This document shows, in pieces, positions 20,883 through 37,931 of a stretch of 64,000 nucleotides of DNA; the stretch's first letter is position 1, and every line of letters starts with the position of its first letter. The DNA is taken from contig NZ_MVFY01000011.1 in NCBI RefSeq assembly GCF_002042885.1, positions 1 to 64,000 on the forward strand, written 5' to 3'. Source of the DNA: Citrobacter portucalensis (GTDB lineage Bacteria; Pseudomonadota; Gammaproteobacteria; Enterobacterales; Enterobacteriaceae). A model generated the notes under the pieces. That model saw only the letters and a program-made list of their open reading frames with translations. It was not told the DNA's origin and searched no databases. The position numbers and the translations under genes were made by a program.

Positions 20883-21908
20883 TTAGTCTTGTTGATTAAC
20901 CTTGCGCTCAATCGCTTTGAGGCGCTTGCTCATATCATCAATATTCATCACCAGTGCAGCTGTTTTACGCCATACCTTGTTGGGTTGTAGCGGAATGCCT
21001 GAGGAGTAGACGCCAGGTTCAGTGATAGGACGCATCACCATACCCATGCCAGTTACCGTAACTTTGTCGCATATTTCCATATGCCCATTGATCACGCTGG
21101 CACCGCCAATCATGCAATAACGGCCAATCTTCAGGCTACCCGCCATAATGACGCCACCGGCTACCGCCGTATTGTCGCCAATCACAACGTTATGCGCAAT
21201 CTGGCACTGGTTATCAATGATAACACCATTACCGATCACAGTATCGTCCAGAGCACCACGGTCAATGGTGGTACAAGCGCCGATCTCGACGCGATCGCCG
21301 ATAATCACGCGACCAAGCTGGGGGATCTTCACCCAGTTACCACGATCGTTCGCGTAACCAAATCCATCAGATCCAACGACGGTGCTGGACTGGATCAGGC
21401 AATTTTCACCGATCTGGATGTCGTGGTAAATCGTCACATTCGCCCACAAGCGTGAACCTGCACCGATTTTGGTATTTTTTCCGACGAAGCAACCTGCACC
21501 GATAACCACGTTATCGCCCAGTTCTACGCCAGACTCAATGACCGCATTTGCGCCCACAGAGACATTATTACCCAGCTTCGCCGTTGCATCGATCACTGCA
21601 CTGGGTGCAATGTTCTGTGCAGGCTGAGGCGTGGTATCTAAAATTTGCGCCATACGTGCATAGGTCAGGTAGGGATTCTTCACTACCAGCGCCGCACTCT
21701 TAGCAAAAGGAAGATCGTCCTGCGTCATCACAACGGCAGACGCCTGGCATACGCCTAAATGTTCACGGTATTTAGGATTCACCATGAACGTGATATTGCC
21801 AGTTTGCGCAGATTGCATGGACGCTACGCCGGTGATGACGATATCGCCATCACCGTGTAATTCTGCATCCAACTGCTCTGCTAAATCAGCCAGTCGAATT
21901 GAAGGCAT
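20883..21908 (-). CDS. lpxD: UDP-3-O-(3-hydroxymyristoyl)glucosamine N-acyltransferase
   Basis: LpxD adds the N-linked 3-hydroxymyristate in the third step of lipid A synthesis. The 341 residues have an N-terminal uridine-binding domain (1-100), a left-handed beta helix of hexapeptide repeats with catalytic H239 (QIAHNVVIG), and a C-terminal helix. It starts 3 nt after skp. Confidence 0.97.
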   Translation of the reverse strand: MPSIRLADLAEQLDAELHGDGDIVITGVASMQSAQTGNITFMVNPKYREHLGVCQASAVVMTQDDLPFAKSAALVVKNPYLTYARMAQILDTTPQPAQNIAPSAVIDATAKLGNNVSVGANAVIESGVELGDNVVIGAGCFVGKNTKIGAGSRLWANVTIYHDIQIGENCLIQSSTVVGSDGFGYANDRGNWVKIPQLGRVIIGDRVEIGACTTIDRGALDDTVIGNGVIIDNQCQIAHNVVIGDNTAVAGGVIMAGSLKIGRYCMIGGASVINGHMEICDKVTVTGMGMVMRPITEPGVYSSGIPLQPNKVWRKTAALVMNIDDMSKRLKAIERKVNQQD

Positions 21909-21911
21909 TAC

Positions 21912-22397
21912 TTATTTAACCTGTTTCAGTACGTCAGCGGTGATGTCTTTTACATCGCTGCTGTTGTATGCAACGGTGTTTGCGTCAACGACCAGATCAA
22001 TGCTCTGGCTGCTGGCAACAGATTTCACAGCTGTCTGGATACGAGTAACCAGTTTGCCACGTTCTTCGTTGGAACGACGTGCACGATCCTGCTCGAAAGC
22101 CTGAGCTTTCTGAGAGAAAGTCTGGCGCTGAGCCATGACGTCTTTTTCCAGCTTGGTACGATCGCTACCTGCTTTCATTGATTGCAGACGCTGCATTTTA
22201 GATTGCAGATCGGATTCCATACGCTGCAGTTCGCTGGCACGGCCTTTGAACTCGTTTTCCAGCGTAGCAGAAACACCCGTCTTCTGTGCAACCTGTTGGA
22301 ACAGGCTACCCATATTGACGATTGCAATTTTGTCAGCAGCCTGTGCGGACGTTGCCATCGCTAAACCGAGACCTGCAGCTAATAACCACTTTTTCAC
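21912..22397 (-). CDS. skp: Periplasmic chaperone Skp (OmpH)
   Basis: Skp is a trimeric periplasmic chaperone that holds unfolded outer-membrane proteins for the BAM complex. I choose the GTG start at 22397 because AAGGAG precedes it and it gives the 161-residue precursor with signal peptide [20 protein letters not shown]; the frame is open upstream but without a signal. Long coiled-coil tentacle helices occupy about residues 45-130. It sits directly after bamA. Confidence 0.96.
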   Translation of the reverse strand: MKKWLLAAGLGLAMATSAQAADKIAIVNMGSLFQQVAQKTGVSATLENEFKGRASELQRMESDLQSKMQRLQSMKAGSDRTKLEKDVMAQRQTFSQKAQAFEQDRARRSNEERGKLVTRIQTAVKSVASSQSIDLVVDANTVAYNSSDVKDITADVLKQVK

Positions 22398-22519
22398 AAT
22401 TAACTCCTTACCATCCCATTTGCACCCGAAGGTGCAGTTCTTTGCGTGGCCAGGCGATCCCATGCAAGATCGCCTAAAGTCATCGCTACACTACCACTAC
22501 ATTCCTTTGCGAAGAACAG

Positions 22520-24955
<2,436 letters not shown>

Positions 24956-24966
24956 CTAACACTCTC

Positions 24967-26319
24967 TTACAACCGAGAGAAATCATTGAAAAGTGCAAGC
25001 CCCATTAACAACACCAGCAAGATAGAGCCAATGCGATAACTAAAGTCTTGAACCCGCTCGGATACCGGACCGCCCTTCAGCTTTTCAATCGCCAGGAACA
25101 GCAGATGCCCCCCGTCAAGAACGGGCAACGGAAACAGGTTGATTATCCCTAAGTTCACGCTGATAAGCGCAAGGAACATCAGGTAATAAATAATCCCGAA
25201 CTCCGCTGACATCCCAGCCCCCTGGGCGATAGAAATCGGCCCACTGAGGTTGTTCAGTTTTACATCACCGGTAATCAATTTTCCCAGCATACTGACCGTC
25301 AGCTTCATCAACTGCCACGTTTTATCCGAGGCTTCGAGGATGGCGCTGAATGGCCCATACTGGCGTACAGTCTTATACTCATCAGGCAGAGGAATAACTT
25401 TAGGCACCACGCCCGCAAACCCTTCTGCCTTACCGTTAACCTGTTTTGAATCTGGGGTTAACGTTAAAGACAAGGAACTTCCTTGTCTTTCAATATCTAG
25501 CGCTAACGGCGTATCCGGATTATCGCGCACCAGCGTCACGAACGTCATCCATTGCGTCAGCGACTGACCATTGACTTTAACGATCCTGTCGCCAGCTTGC
25601 AAACCTGCCTTACTTGCAGCGGAGTTAACCTGCACTTCTGACAGTACCGGTTCAATCTGCGGGCCACGCGGACGCATGCCCAAACTAGAGACAGGATCCT
25701 CTTTGTCTGGCTCAAATGCCCAATGGCGTAAATCCAGCGTTTTGTCCTGTCGCTGGTTACTGCCAAATTGCGCCACGCTGAGGGTCGTATGCTCATCGCC
25801 AATTTTGGATACCAGTTGCAATCGCACGGCATCCCAATCAGGGGTTTCGATGCCATCAACCGCTTTTAGTTCCGTACCCGGCTGAATTTGCGCCTGTGCA
25901 GCAATCGAGTTGGGTGTTATTTCACCAACAACCGGACGAACGCCAGGGACACCAATGATAAACACCAGCCAATAAGCAAAAATAGCAAAAAGGAAGTTTG
26001 CAATCGGACCCGCGGCGATAATGGCAGCACGTTGTCCAACCGTTTTATTGTTGAAGGCGTAATGGCGCAATTCCGGTGCGACCGGTTCAGCGCGCTCATC
26101 CAGCATTTTGACGTAACCGCCGAGGGGAATCATGGCGATGACGTATTCCGTACCTGATTTATCGGTACGCCGCCAAAGCGCTTTTCCAAAGCCAATGGAA
26201 AAGCGTTCGACGCGGACTCCGCAGCGCCGCGCAACCCAGAAATGACCAAATTCATGCACGGTGATAAGCACACCAAGTGCGATGATGAATGCAGCCAAAT
26301 TCCAGAGAATACTCAGCAT
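24967..26319 (-). CDS. rseP: Sigma-E regulator site-2 protease RseP
   Basis: RseP cleaves RseA in the membrane after DegS, releasing sigma-E; it also clears signal-peptide remnants. The 450-residue protein has zinc motif HEFGH (22-26), a second metal site in LPVLDGGH, four membrane helices and two periplasmic PDZ domains. It lies 11 nt after cdsA and just before bamA, a sigma-E target, linking envelope sensing and assembly. Confidence 0.97.
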   Translation of the reverse strand: MLSILWNLAAFIIALGVLITVHEFGHFWVARRCGVRVERFSIGFGKALWRRTDKSGTEYVIAMIPLGGYVKMLDERAEPVAPELRHYAFNNKTVGQRAAIIAAGPIANFLFAIFAYWLVFIIGVPGVRPVVGEITPNSIAAQAQIQPGTELKAVDGIETPDWDAVRLQLVSKIGDEHTTLSVAQFGSNQRQDKTLDLRHWAFEPDKEDPVSSLGMRPRGPQIEPVLSEVQVNSAASKAGLQAGDRIVKVNGQSLTQWMTFVTLVRDNPDTPLALDIERQGSSLSLTLTPDSKQVNGKAEGFAGVVPKVIPLPDEYKTVRQYGPFSAILEASDKTWQLMKLTVSMLGKLITGDVKLNNLSGPISIAQGAGMSAEFGIIYYLMFLALISVNLGIINLFPLPVLDGGHLLFLAIEKLKGGPVSERVQDFSYRIGSILLVLLMGLALFNDFSRL

Positions 26320-26330
26320 AAGACCATCCG

Positions 26331-27188
26331 TTAGAGCGTCCTGAACACCAGTAACAACAGGCAGGCAAAGACCGGTACCGCAGCCGTCAGGCTATCAATA
26401 CGATCCAGAATACCGCCGTGTCCTGGAATTAAGTGACCACTGTCCTTAATACCTGCTTCACGCTTAAACATACTCTCGGTCAGGTCACCCAGCACGGAGG
26501 CCAGGGCTGCAACGATGGAGCAAATGAGCAAGGTGACAGGCGCAACTTCAAGATTCGCCCACATGCCATAACCCCATGAGATCACGGCCGCAGTGGCGAG
26601 TCCGCCAATAAAACCCTGCCAGGTTTTACCAGGAGAAACCTTCGGTGCCAGCTTATGTTTGCCAAACAGCTTACCAAACATATACGCACCAGAGTCCGCT
26701 CCCCAAACGAGGATCATGACATACAGCAGCCATAGCGCGCCACTATAATGATTCTCATCATAGTGCCATGCACGTAGCGCCAGCATTCCCCAAAAGAACG
26801 GGACAATGGTTAACACGCCGAAAATTATGCGTAATGTTTTGGAATTACGCCAGACCGACGCAGAACCTGGGTAAAACAATACCAGTAACAGCGCTACGAC
26901 CCACCAGCCCAGCGACGCCCACAGCGATACTTCAACCAGCGGTTGATGGATATCGCGATGGTACTCTGGCAGCAAAAATAGCATCAGTGCCAGCAATAGC
27001 CCGCACAAAACCGCCAGCCAGACTCGCTGCGTACGCGTGGTAAAACCGCTTAACTGTCCCCATTCCCAGGCGGCCAACATACAGACGACCAACGTAACAA
27101 TGGCGAACCCCACCGGCGGCAGCAAAAACAGCGCCGCGATGACAACGGGTATTAAAACAAAAGCAGAAATCAGGCGATACTTCAGCAA
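26331..27188 (-). CDS. cdsA: Phosphatidate cytidylyltransferase
   Basis: CdsA makes CDP-diacylglycerol from phosphatidate and CTP, the branch point for all phospholipids, in the inner membrane. The 285-residue polytopic protein ends with the family signature [24 protein letters not shown]. It sits 12 nt after uppS. Confidence 0.97.
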   Translation of the reverse strand: MLKYRLISAFVLIPVVIAALFLLPPVGFAIVTLVVCMLAAWEWGQLSGFTTRTQRVWLAVLCGLLLALMLFLLPEYHRDIHQPLVEVSLWASLGWWVVALLLVLFYPGSASVWRNSKTLRIIFGVLTIVPFFWGMLALRAWHYDENHYSGALWLLYVMILVWGADSGAYMFGKLFGKHKLAPKVSPGKTWQGFIGGLATAAVISWGYGMWANLEVAPVTLLICSIVAALASVLGDLTESMFKREAGIKDSGHLIPGHGGILDRIDSLTAAVPVFACLLLLVFRTL

Positions 27189-27200
27189 AAGCGACCCCCA

Positions 27201-27959
27201 TCAGGCTTTTTCATCACCGGGTTCGGTGCCGCCGAAACGACGCTCACGATTAGCAAAGGCATGCAGCGCACCTTCAAAGTCTTGTTCATCGAAATCGGGC
27301 CAGAGAACATCGGTAAAGTAAAGTTCGGCATAGGCAATTTGCCACAACAGAAAATTACTAATTCGGTGCTCTCCCCCAGTCCTTATCACTAAATCCACAG
27401 GAGCCAGCTCATGCATACAAATTTGCTGCCCAAGCATCTCTTCATCGATTTGCTCAGGATGCAGCACACCGTCCTGCACCTGTTGTGCCAGTTGCCTGAC
27501 TCCCTGGACAATATCCCACCGTCCACCGTAATTCGCTGCAATATTCAGCGTCAACCCGGTATTCTGGGCGGTAATCGCTTCTGATTTGCGAATCCGTTCT
27601 TGCAAACGTGAGTTAAATCGACTGATATCCCCGATAATACGCAGGCGTACGTTATGGCGATGCAGGTTTTTCACTTCGCTATCAAGTGCCCACACAAACA
27701 GTTCCATTAACGCGCTCACTTCCTGCGCAGGTCGGTTCCAGTTCTCACTGCTAAAGGCATACAGCGTTAACGCATCAATACCGTTATTTGCAGCAAAAGA
27801 GACAGCCCGGCGGACGGATTTTGCTCCAGCCTTATGCCCAAAGGCGCGAATCTTCCCTTGCTTTTTCGCCCAGCGGCCATTGCCATCCATGATAATTGCG
27901 ACATGGCGACAACCATGTGCTGGCAAATTTTCGCTTAATGGTTTAGTTGCAGACAACAT
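27201..27959 (-). CDS. uppS: Undecaprenyl diphosphate synthase
   Basis: UppS (IspU) condenses eight isopentenyl units onto farnesyl diphosphate, producing the C55 carrier for peptidoglycan and O-antigen. The 252-residue cis-prenyltransferase shows [12 protein letters not shown] with D25 and the C-terminal [15 protein letters not shown]. One residue shorter than the E. coli annotation, depending on the start. It is the first gene of the uppS-accA run and follows a terminator. Confidence 0.96.
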   Translation of the reverse strand: MLSATKPLSENLPAHGCRHVAIIMDGNGRWAKKQGKIRAFGHKAGAKSVRRAVSFAANNGIDALTLYAFSSENWNRPAQEVSALMELFVWALDSEVKNLHRHNVRLRIIGDISRFNSRLQERIRKSEAITAQNTGLTLNIAANYGGRWDIVQGVRQLAQQVQDGVLHPEQIDEEMLGQQICMHELAPVDLVIRTGGEHRISNFLLWQIAYAELYFTDVLWPDFDEQDFEGALHAFANRERRFGGTEPGDEKA

Positions 27960-28018
27960 AACGCGTTATTAGTCCCTGAAAGGATTTACGGTACTCAGGA
28001 ATACTGAAGCCTATCCAC

Positions 28019-28045
28019 AAAAAAGCCGTGTCAAACCACGGCTTA
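28019..28045 (-). terminator. Terminator after dxr
   Basis: On the minus strand AAGCCGTGG and CACGGCTT form a stem with a short loop and the transcript continues into a T6 run. It sits about 100 nt past the dxr stop and ahead of uppS. Confidence 0.8.
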
Positions 28046-28146
28046 CCCGACCGAAAAAAAGCAAATACCCGCGATCGGGTGGCGCAGACTATATCACTGA
28101 AGCCCAACGCTAACAAATAGCACGATTCTCCGTAGAGGGATTATCA

Positions 28147-29343
28147 TCAGCTTGAGAGTCGCATCACTTCTTTTCTGGCGACTTCCCGCGCGATGGCATC
28201 GACCTTCAACACGTCGTCAACGCTCTGCGGTTCCTGCAAATCCATCTTATCCAGTACAGATAAATTGAGATCGGCAATATCGGTAAATCGGATCTGCTGC
28301 GCCAGGAATGCGGCAACGGTAATTTCATTCGCGGCATTGAGTGCGGTCGTCGCCGCCTGACCTTGCTCAAACGCGTCCATCGCCAGTTTCAGGCACGGAT
28401 AACGCTGGTAATCAGGTGCGGAAAACGTCAACGCACTGAGTTTGCAAAAGTCGACAGGCTTAACACCGGACGTCACACGTTCTGGCCATGCCATCGTATG
28501 GGCAATAGGTGTACGCATATCAGGTTCACCCAACTGCGCCAGAACACTACCATCCTGATAACGGACCATCGAATGAATAACCGACTGCGGGTGAATCAGC
28601 ACTTCCATCTGGCTTGCACTGGCATTAAATAACCAACGCGCTTCAATGTATTCCAGACCTTTGTTCATCATGGTGGCGGAATCGACAGAGATTTTTCGTC
28701 CCATCGACCAATTCGGATGACGGCATGCCTGATCGGGGGTCATAGAGACCAGATCGCGCAATGGCGTTTCACGGAATGGGCCACCAGACCCGGTAAGCAG
28801 AACTGACATGACGCCGTTTTGCTCAAGGTCAGCGTATCCCAGATTGTGTTGGATAGGTTGCGGTAAACTCTGAAAAATCGCGTTATGCTCGCTATCTACC
28901 GGCAAAAGCTGCGCTTTGTGGCGTTTCACGTCGTCCATAAACAGACGACCGCAGGTCACCAGAGATTCTTTATTCGCCAGCAAAATGCTTTTGCTCGCAC
29001 GAATTGCCGCCAGCGTCGGCAGCAAACCCGCTGCGCCGACAATCGCCGCCATGACCTGATCAACATCATCCAGCGCAGCCATATCACAGGCAGCCTGCTG
29101 CCCGCTCATCACCTCGGTACGGCTACCCTGTGCCAAAAGAGCAGCTTTTACCTGTGCCGCGCTTTTTTCATCATCCATTACCGCATAGCGAGGCGCAAAC
29201 TCCAGGCATTGCTCTACCATACGGGCAACATTTTTACCCGCCACCAACGCAGCAACACGAAATTTTTCCGGGTTATGGCGTACTACATCCAGCGTACTGC
29301 AACCAATGGAACCGGTTGATCCCAGGATGGTTAATTGCTTCAT
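28147..29343 (-). CDS. dxr: 1-deoxy-D-xylulose 5-phosphate reductoisomerase
   Basis: Dxr (IspC) makes 2-C-methyl-D-erythritol 4-phosphate, the committed step of MEP isoprenoid synthesis and the fosmidomycin target. The 398 residues start with NADPH-binding LGSTGSIG (7-14). The conserved [13 protein letters not shown] and [19 protein letters not shown] segments form the metal and substrate site. It feeds precursors to uppS, the next operon downstream. Confidence 0.97.
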   Translation of the reverse strand: MKQLTILGSTGSIGCSTLDVVRHNPEKFRVAALVAGKNVARMVEQCLEFAPRYAVMDDEKSAAQVKAALLAQGSRTEVMSGQQAACDMAALDDVDQVMAAIVGAAGLLPTLAAIRASKSILLANKESLVTCGRLFMDDVKRHKAQLLPVDSEHNAIFQSLPQPIQHNLGYADLEQNGVMSVLLTGSGGPFRETPLRDLVSMTPDQACRHPNWSMGRKISVDSATMMNKGLEYIEARWLFNASASQMEVLIHPQSVIHSMVRYQDGSVLAQLGEPDMRTPIAHTMAWPERVTSGVKPVDFCKLSALTFSAPDYQRYPCLKLAMDAFEQGQAATTALNAANEITVAAFLAQQIRFTDIADLNLSVLDKMDLQEPQSVDDVLKVDAIAREVARKEVMRLSS

Positions 29344-29365
29344 CGGACATCCAGAAGAATTTTAC

Positions 29366-29452
<87 letters not shown>

Positions 29453-29457
29453 AGACA

Positions 29458-29515
29458 GAAAAAAGCAAAACGCCGCCATCCAGCCTTCTCAGGCCTTCTA
29501 AGCGGCGTTTTTAGC
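29458..29515 (-). terminator. Terminator after frr
   Basis: AAAAACGCCGC and GCGGCGTTTT form the outer stem on the minus strand, with a nested AGAAGGCC/GGCT-type inner hairpin, followed by GCTTTTTTC. It is placed 12 nt after the frr stop. Confidence 0.85.
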
Positions 29516-29526
29516 GTACAGGCGAA

Positions 29527-30084
29527 TCAGAACTGCATCAGTTCTGCTTCTTTCTCTGCCAGCGCCGCATCAACTTTCTTGATTGCTGCGTCAGTCAGTT
29601 TCTGTACGTCGTCCTGAGAACGGCGATCGTCATCTTCGCTGATCTCTTTTTCTTTCAACAACGCTTTCACTTTGTCGTTTGCATCGCGGCGTACGTTACG
29701 TACCGCAACACGCGCGCCTTCAGCTTCACCACGTACGATCTTGGTCAGATCTTTACGACGTTCTTCAGTCAGCGGCGGCAGCGGAACGCGGATGTCAGAG
29801 CCCGCAGAGCTTGGATTCAGACCGAGGTCGGAAGCCATGATTGCTTTCTCAACGGCTGGACCCATAGAACGGTCAAATACGTTGATTTTCAGGGTACGGG
29901 AATCTTCAACCGTTACGCTTGCCAGCTGGCGCAGCGGAGTCGGCGTGCCGTAATATTCCACGACAATACCATCCAGCAGGCTAGGAGAAGCACGACCCGT
30001 GCGAATTTTGCTGATTTGGTTTTTGAACGCTTCGACGCATTTGTCCATGCGTACTTCAGCATCTTTTCTGATATCGTTGATCAC
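29527..30084 (-). CDS. frr: Ribosome recycling factor
   Basis: RRF with EF-G splits post-termination ribosomes. The 185-residue protein has the three-helix bundle ([20 protein letters not shown] ... end) and inserted beta domain of the family, with the conserved [13 protein letters not shown]. It is separated from pyrH by about 140 nt. Confidence 0.97.
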   Translation of the reverse strand: MINDIRKDAEVRMDKCVEAFKNQISKIRTGRASPSLLDGIVVEYYGTPTPLRQLASVTVEDSRTLKINVFDRSMGPAVEKAIMASDLGLNPSSAGSDIRVPLPPLTEERRKDLTKIVRGEAEGARVAVRNVRRDANDKVKALLKEKEISEDDDRRSQDDVQKLTDAAIKKVDAALAEKEAELMQF

Positions 30085-30223
30085 GTTACGAATCCTTGAA
30101 AGCTTGTTTCAGTCAGACCATACCCGCCACGCAAGATGTGACAAGTATAGTCTTGATTAATTTTGAGGGACGTATCCCGCGACATTAAAGCGGAATATTA
30201 CCTGCATTTAGCCGCAACGGGAA

Positions 30224-30949
30224 TTATTCCGTGATTAACGTGCCTTCTTTTTCACCCATAACAACACGGCGCAGTGCACCTGGTTTGTTCATGTTAAAGA
30301 CACGAATCGGTAATTTGTGGTCACGAGCCAGCGTGAACGCGGCAAGATCCATTACTTTCAGCTCTTTATCCAGTACTTCAGTGTAGGTCAACTGTTCGTA
30401 CATGGTCGCCGTGGGATCTTTAGCCGGGTCGGCAGTAAATACGCCATCGACTTTGGTGGCTTTCAGAACCACATCCGCTTCAATTTCAATACCGCGCAGG
30501 CAGGCTGCAGAATCGGTGGTGAAGAACGGATTGCCGGTACCCGCAGACAAAATAACAACGCGGTTGTTACGCAGCAGGCTGATAGCTTCGGCCCAGCTGT
30601 AGTTATCACACACGCCGTTCAGAGGAATTGCGGACATCAAGCGAGCGTTCACATAGGCGCGGTGAAGCGCATCGCGCATCGCCAGACCGTTCATTACGGT
30701 GGCTAACATGCCCATGTGGTCGCCCACAACGCGGTTCATCCCCGCTTTCGCCAGACCAGCGCCACGGAACAGGTTACCACCACCAATCACTACGCCAACC
30801 TGAATACCCAGCTCAACCAGCTCTTTGATTTCCTGAGCCATGCGGTCGAGGATGCTTGCATCAATACCGAAGCCTTCTGAACCTTGCAGAGCTTCGCCAC
30901 TTAACTTAAGCAGAATACGTTTGTAGACGGGTTTTGCATTGGTAGCCAT
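30224..30949 (-). CDS. pyrH: Uridylate kinase
   Basis: PyrH phosphorylates UMP to UDP as a hexamer, activated by GTP and inhibited by UTP. The 241 residues belong to the amino-acid kinase family: [12 protein letters not shown] at the N terminus, [10 protein letters not shown], and [15 protein letters not shown] for nucleotide binding. It follows tsf in the same direction after a terminator. Confidence 0.97.
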   Translation of the reverse strand: MATNAKPVYKRILLKLSGEALQGSEGFGIDASILDRMAQEIKELVELGIQVGVVIGGGNLFRGAGLAKAGMNRVVGDHMGMLATVMNGLAMRDALHRAYVNARLMSAIPLNGVCDNYSWAEAISLLRNNRVVILSAGTGNPFFTTDSAACLRGIEIEADVVLKATKVDGVFTADPAKDPTATMYEQLTYTEVLDKELKVMDLAAFTLARDHKLPIRVFNMNKPGALRRVVMGEKEGTLITE

Positions 30950-31059
30950 GTTTCTTTCCTGAGACTGTCAACGAATGAGATGAGTTAATTCCGGCGACAT
31001 TGTATGTCGCTTTTCAGCATGACCACTATAGCGGTTCGCTGAATTTACAAGCCAGACAC

Positions 31060-31090
31060 AAAAAGAAGCCGCCCTCAGGCGGCTCCTTTA
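31060..31090 (-). terminator. Terminator after tsf
   Basis: Minus-strand GGAGCCGCCT and GGGCGGCTTC pair across a short loop and are followed by TTTTTGTG. It closes the rpsB-tsf operon. Confidence 0.85.
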
Positions 31091-31094
31091 AAAA

Positions 31095-31946
31095 TTAAGA
31101 CTGCTTGGACATCGCAGCAACTTCTGCTGCAAAGTCAGTCTCAACTTTCTCGATGCCTTCACCCACTTCAAAGCGGATGAAACCGGTTACGTCAGCGTTA
31201 TGCTCTTTCAGCAGCTGACCAACAGATTTGCTCGGTTCCATGACGAAAGGCTGACCGGTCAGAGAAACTTCGCCGGTGAATTTCTTCATGCGGCCTTCAA
31301 CCATTTTCTCTGCGATTTCTTTCGGCTTGCCAGACTGCATAGCGATGTCCAGCTGAACCTGGTATTCTTTTTCTACCACTTCAGCGGAAACGTCTTCCGG
31401 CTTAACGAATTCTGGTTTGCTTGCAGCAACGTGCATTGCCAGCTGTTTAACCAGTTCTTCGTCAGCGCCAGTTGCAGCAACCAGAACACCGATACGAGCA
31501 CCGTGCTGGTAGTTACCCAGAACTTCGCCTTCCAGGGAAGCAACGCGACGGATGTTGATGTTCTCACCGATTTTAGCAACCAGAGCAACACGTTCTTCTT
31601 CGAACTGTGCTTTCAGAACTTCAACGTCAGTGATTTTGCCAGCAACGGCAGCGTCCAGTACTTTGTCAGCAAATGCCTGGAAGCCAGCATCTTTAGCAAC
31701 GAAGTCAGTCTGGCAGTTAACTTCCAGAATGAAAGCGATGTTGCCGTCGATTTTGGTTTTGATTACGCCGTCAGCAGCAACGTTGCCTGCTTTTTTCGCC
31801 GCTTTGATTGCACCGGACTTACGCATGTTTTCGATTGCCAGCTCGATGTCGCCATTAGCTTCAGTCAGTGCTTTTTTGCAATCCATCATGCCTGCGCCAG
31901 TACGCTCACGCAGCTCTTTTACCAGGGATGCGGTAATTTCAGCCAT
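31095..31946 (-). CDS. tsf: Elongation factor Ts
   Basis: EF-Ts exchanges GDP for GTP on EF-Tu. I start at 31946 ([21 protein letters not shown]), giving the usual 283 residues; the frame is open upstream into the intergenic region. The N-terminal UBA-like helices and the TDFVAKD motif that contacts EF-Tu are present. It follows rpsB with a 264-nt gap that holds an attenuator hairpin and an ERIC element. Confidence 0.97.
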   Translation of the reverse strand: MAEITASLVKELRERTGAGMMDCKKALTEANGDIELAIENMRKSGAIKAAKKAGNVAADGVIKTKIDGNIAFILEVNCQTDFVAKDAGFQAFADKVLDAAVAGKITDVEVLKAQFEEERVALVAKIGENINIRRVASLEGEVLGNYQHGARIGVLVAATGADEELVKQLAMHVAASKPEFVKPEDVSAEVVEKEYQVQLDIAMQSGKPKEIAEKMVEGRMKKFTGEVSLTGQPFVMEPSKSVGQLLKEHNADVTGFIRFEVGEGIEKVETDFAAEVAAMSKQS

Positions 31947-32004
31947 TCTAAAATCCTCGGAAGATTTGATCTGCCCGGCATGAAACCGCACAGATTTAAA
32001 AGTG

Positions 32005-32030
32005 AAAAAGGGGGCCATATACAGGCCCCC
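32005..32030 (-). terminator. Attenuator-like hairpin between rpsB and tsf
   Basis: On the minus strand GGGGGCC and GGCCCCC flank a TGTATAT loop, followed by TTTTTC. Because it lies inside the rpsB-tsf operon it probably reduces rather than ends tsf transcription, as reported for E. coli. Confidence 0.8.
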
Positions 32031-32060
32031 TAACCAAACGTGATACTACCTGGCCTATAT

Positions 32061-32182
32061 CCGTCATTCTTCCAGCTGCAGGTGCGTTGTTTTCCTTACT
32101 CACCCCAGTCACTTACTTATGTAAGCTCCGGGGGATTCGTTGCGTCAACGCCTTCCTGCAACTCAAATTATCTTGGATATAT
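32061..32182. repeat. ERIC (IRU) element between rpsB and tsf
   Basis: The core CTCACCCCAGTCACTTAC followed by TTATGTAAGCTCCGGGGGATTC is the diagnostic ERIC centre. The flanks CCAGCTGCAGGTGCG and CGCCTTCCTGCAACTCAAATT are the outer arms. Length is about 122 bp. It is transcribed within the rpsB-tsf mRNA. Confidence 0.92.
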
Positions 32183-32210
32183 AAGGGGTCGCTCTAACGA
32201 GCGTGCCTTA

Positions 32211-33103
<893 letters not shown>

Positions 33104-33109
33104 GCGCGC

Positions 33110-33139
33110 TTTATACCACAAATACGCCACCGACACCAA
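33110..33139 (-). promoter_or_regulatory. rpsB promoter
   Basis: Minus-strand -35 TTGGTG (134-139 of the 33-kb block), 18-bp spacer and extended -10 TGGTATAAA (hexamer at 33110-33115), followed by a GCGCGCC discriminator. A GC-rich discriminator is expected for a growth-rate-controlled ribosomal protein promoter. Confidence 0.75.
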
Positions 33140-33167
33140 TAATTGTTGGCGGTCTGTGCTGAATGAA

Positions 33168-33290
33168 CGATGAATTTCGTGTTACAGGAAGGCGGCAAAT
33201 TTTTGAATCCCCGGGAGCTTACAACCAGTAAGTGACTGGGGTGAAAAAATGTAGCCAACGCATCTGTGGCACGAAAGGCGAAGTTCAGAA
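33168..33290. repeat. ERIC (IRU) element between rpsB and map
   Basis: GAATCCCCGGGAGCTTACA, then CCAGTAAGTGACTGGGGTGA, is the ERIC core, followed by GTAGCCAACGCATCTG. The outer arms read TTTCGTGTTACAG and CTGTGGCACGAAA, changed from the usual sequence yet still complementary. It lies between the rpsB promoter and map. The remaining 33291-33385 holds a TTGACA (33331-33336) that may be the map -35; I see no gene in 32937-33385. Confidence 0.9.
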
Positions 33291-33385
33291 TGATTCTCAA
33301 TTTGGCAGGGTACACCCCAGACTGATACCATTGACAGCACTTACACAATTATTGTCGAAATAATCGACACTGATGGACAGAATTC

Positions 33386-34180
33386 ATGGCTATCTCAATC
33401 AAGACCCCTGAAGAAATCGAAAAAATGCGCGTCGCTGGCCGCCTGGCCGCTGATGTACTGGAAATGATCGAACCGTTTGTTAAACCGGGCGTCAGCACCG
33501 GCGAGCTGGATCGCATCTGTAATGACTATATCGTGAATGAGCAACAGGCTATTTCCGCCTGCCTGGGCTATCACGGCTATCCGAAATCCGTATGTATCTC
33601 TATTAATGAAGTCGTGTGCCACGGGATCCCGGACGACGCTAAACTTCTGAAAGACGGCGACATCGTCAACATCGACGTAACCGTGATTAAAGACGAGTAC
33701 CACGGCGATACCTCCAAGATGTTTATCGTCGGCAAACCTACTATTCTGGGCGAGCGTCTGTGCCGCGTCACACAGGAAAGCCTGTATCTGGCGCTGCGAA
33801 TGGTAAAACCGGGAATTCGCCTGCGCACGCTGGGCGCTGCAATTCAGAAATATGCGGAAGGCGAAGGTTTCTCTGTTGTTCGTGAATACTGCGGTCACGG
33901 TATCGGTCGCGGCTTCCATGAAGAGCCACAGGTTCTGCACTACGATGCAGACGACAGTGGTGTGGTGCTGCAGCCGGGCATGACGTTCACCATAGAACCG
34001 ATGTTGAATGCCGGTGATTACCGCATCCGCACCATGAAAGACGGCTGGACGGTGAAAACCAAAGACCGGAGCTTGTCTGCACAGTACGAGCATACTATTG
34101 TAGTGACGGAAAACGGCTGTGAAATTCTGACGTTACGCAAGGATGACACCATCCCGGCGATCATCACACACGGCGAATAA
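33386..34180 (+). CDS. map: Methionine aminopeptidase type I
   Basis: Map removes N-terminal methionine from nascent proteins. The 264-residue pita-bread-fold enzyme has metal ligands D97 (VNIDVTV) and D108 (HGDTSK), followed by the expected His and two Glu ligands (GHGIGRGFHEEP and EHTIVVTENG). It is divergent from rpsB, and a BIME separates it from glnD. Confidence 0.97.
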   Translation: MAISIKTPEEIEKMRVAGRLAADVLEMIEPFVKPGVSTGELDRICNDYIVNEQQAISACLGYHGYPKSVCISINEVVCHGIPDDAKLLKDGDIVNIDVTVIKDEYHGDTSKMFIVGKPTILGERLCRVTQESLYLALRMVKPGIRLRTLGAAIQKYAEGEGFSVVREYCGHGIGRGFHEEPQVLHYDADDSGVVLQPGMTFTIEPMLNAGDYRIRTMKDGWTVKTKDRSLSAQYEHTIVVTENGCEILTLRKDDTIPAIITHGE

Positions 34181-34186
34181 TGTTTT

Positions 34187-36966
<2,780 letters not shown>

Positions 36967-36997
36967 TGTTTTTATTTATTATGGAAAGAGTTTAACA

Positions 36998-37822
36998 ATG
37001 CAGCAGTTACAGAACGTTATTGAGTCCGCTTTCGAGCGCCGTGCCGACATTACTCCGGCAAATGTAGATACCGTAACCCGCGAAGCGGTGAATCAGGTTA
37101 TTTCTTTACTGGATTCCGGTGCACTGCGCGTCGCAGAGAAGATTGAGGGTCAGTGGGTCACGCATCAGTGGCTGAAAAAGGCGGTCCTGCTCTCTTTCCG
37201 TATTAACGATAATCAGGTCATCGAAGGTGCGGAAAGCCGTTACTTCGATAAAGTACCGATGAAATTCGCCAACTACGACGAAGCGCGCTTCCAGAAGGAA
37301 GGTTTCCGCGTGGTTCCGCCTGCGGCCGTGCGTCAGGGTGCGTTTATCGCCCGTAACACCGTGCTGATGCCATCTTACGTAAACATCGGCGCTTATGTTG
37401 ATGAAGGTACGATGGTTGATACCTGGGCAACAGTCGGTTCCTGTGCGCAAATCGGTAAAAACGTACACCTGTCCGGCGGCGTTGGCATCGGCGGCGTACT
37501 GGAGCCGTTGCAGGCTAACCCGACCATCATCGAAGACAACTGCTTCATCGGCGCGCGCTCTGAAGTGGTTGAAGGCGTGATCGTCGAAGAAGGTTCTGTT
37601 ATCTCCATGGGCGTGTACATCGGTCAGAGCACCCGTATTTACGATCGCGAAACTGGCGAAGTGCATTATGGTCGCGTTCCGGCAGGCTCCGTGGTCGTCT
37701 CCGGCAACCTGCCGTCGAAAGATGGCAAATACAGCCTGTACTGCGCGGTGATTGTGAAGAAAGTCGATGCCAAAACGCGTGGCAAAGTGGGAATCAACGA
37801 ACTGTTGCGCACTATCGACTAA
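36998..37822 (+). CDS. dapD: Tetrahydrodipicolinate N-succinyltransferase
   Basis: DapD succinylates tetrahydrodipicolinate in lysine/diaminopimelate synthesis. The 274 residues have an N-terminal helical domain and a left-handed beta helix of hexapeptide repeats ([30 protein letters not shown]). A Shine-Dalgarno AAAGAG precedes the ATG. It ends at a clear terminator. Confidence 0.97.
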   Translation: MQQLQNVIESAFERRADITPANVDTVTREAVNQVISLLDSGALRVAEKIEGQWVTHQWLKKAVLLSFRINDNQVIEGAESRYFDKVPMKFANYDEARFQKEGFRVVPPAAVRQGAFIARNTVLMPSYVNIGAYVDEGTMVDTWATVGSCAQIGKNVHLSGGVGIGGVLEPLQANPTIIEDNCFIGARSEVVEGVIVEEGSVISMGVYIGQSTRIYDRETGEVHYGRVPAGSVVVSGNLPSKDGKYSLYCAVIVKKVDAKTRGKVGINELLRTID

Positions 37823-37832
37823 CAGCGATTTG

Positions 37833-37859
37833 AAAAAGCGGGCTTAGCCCGCTTTTTTT
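37833..37859 (+). terminator. Terminator after dapD
   Basis: AAAAAGCGGGC, TTA loop, GCCCGCTTTTTTT: a textbook intrinsic terminator 11 nt after the stop codon. Confidence 0.92.
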
Positions 37860-37931
37860 ACATCTGCGAGTGGCATAAACAAGGCTTTTCGTTAATTATT
37901 CAATGGTTATAGTGAGCTTAAGGGTACCGCT

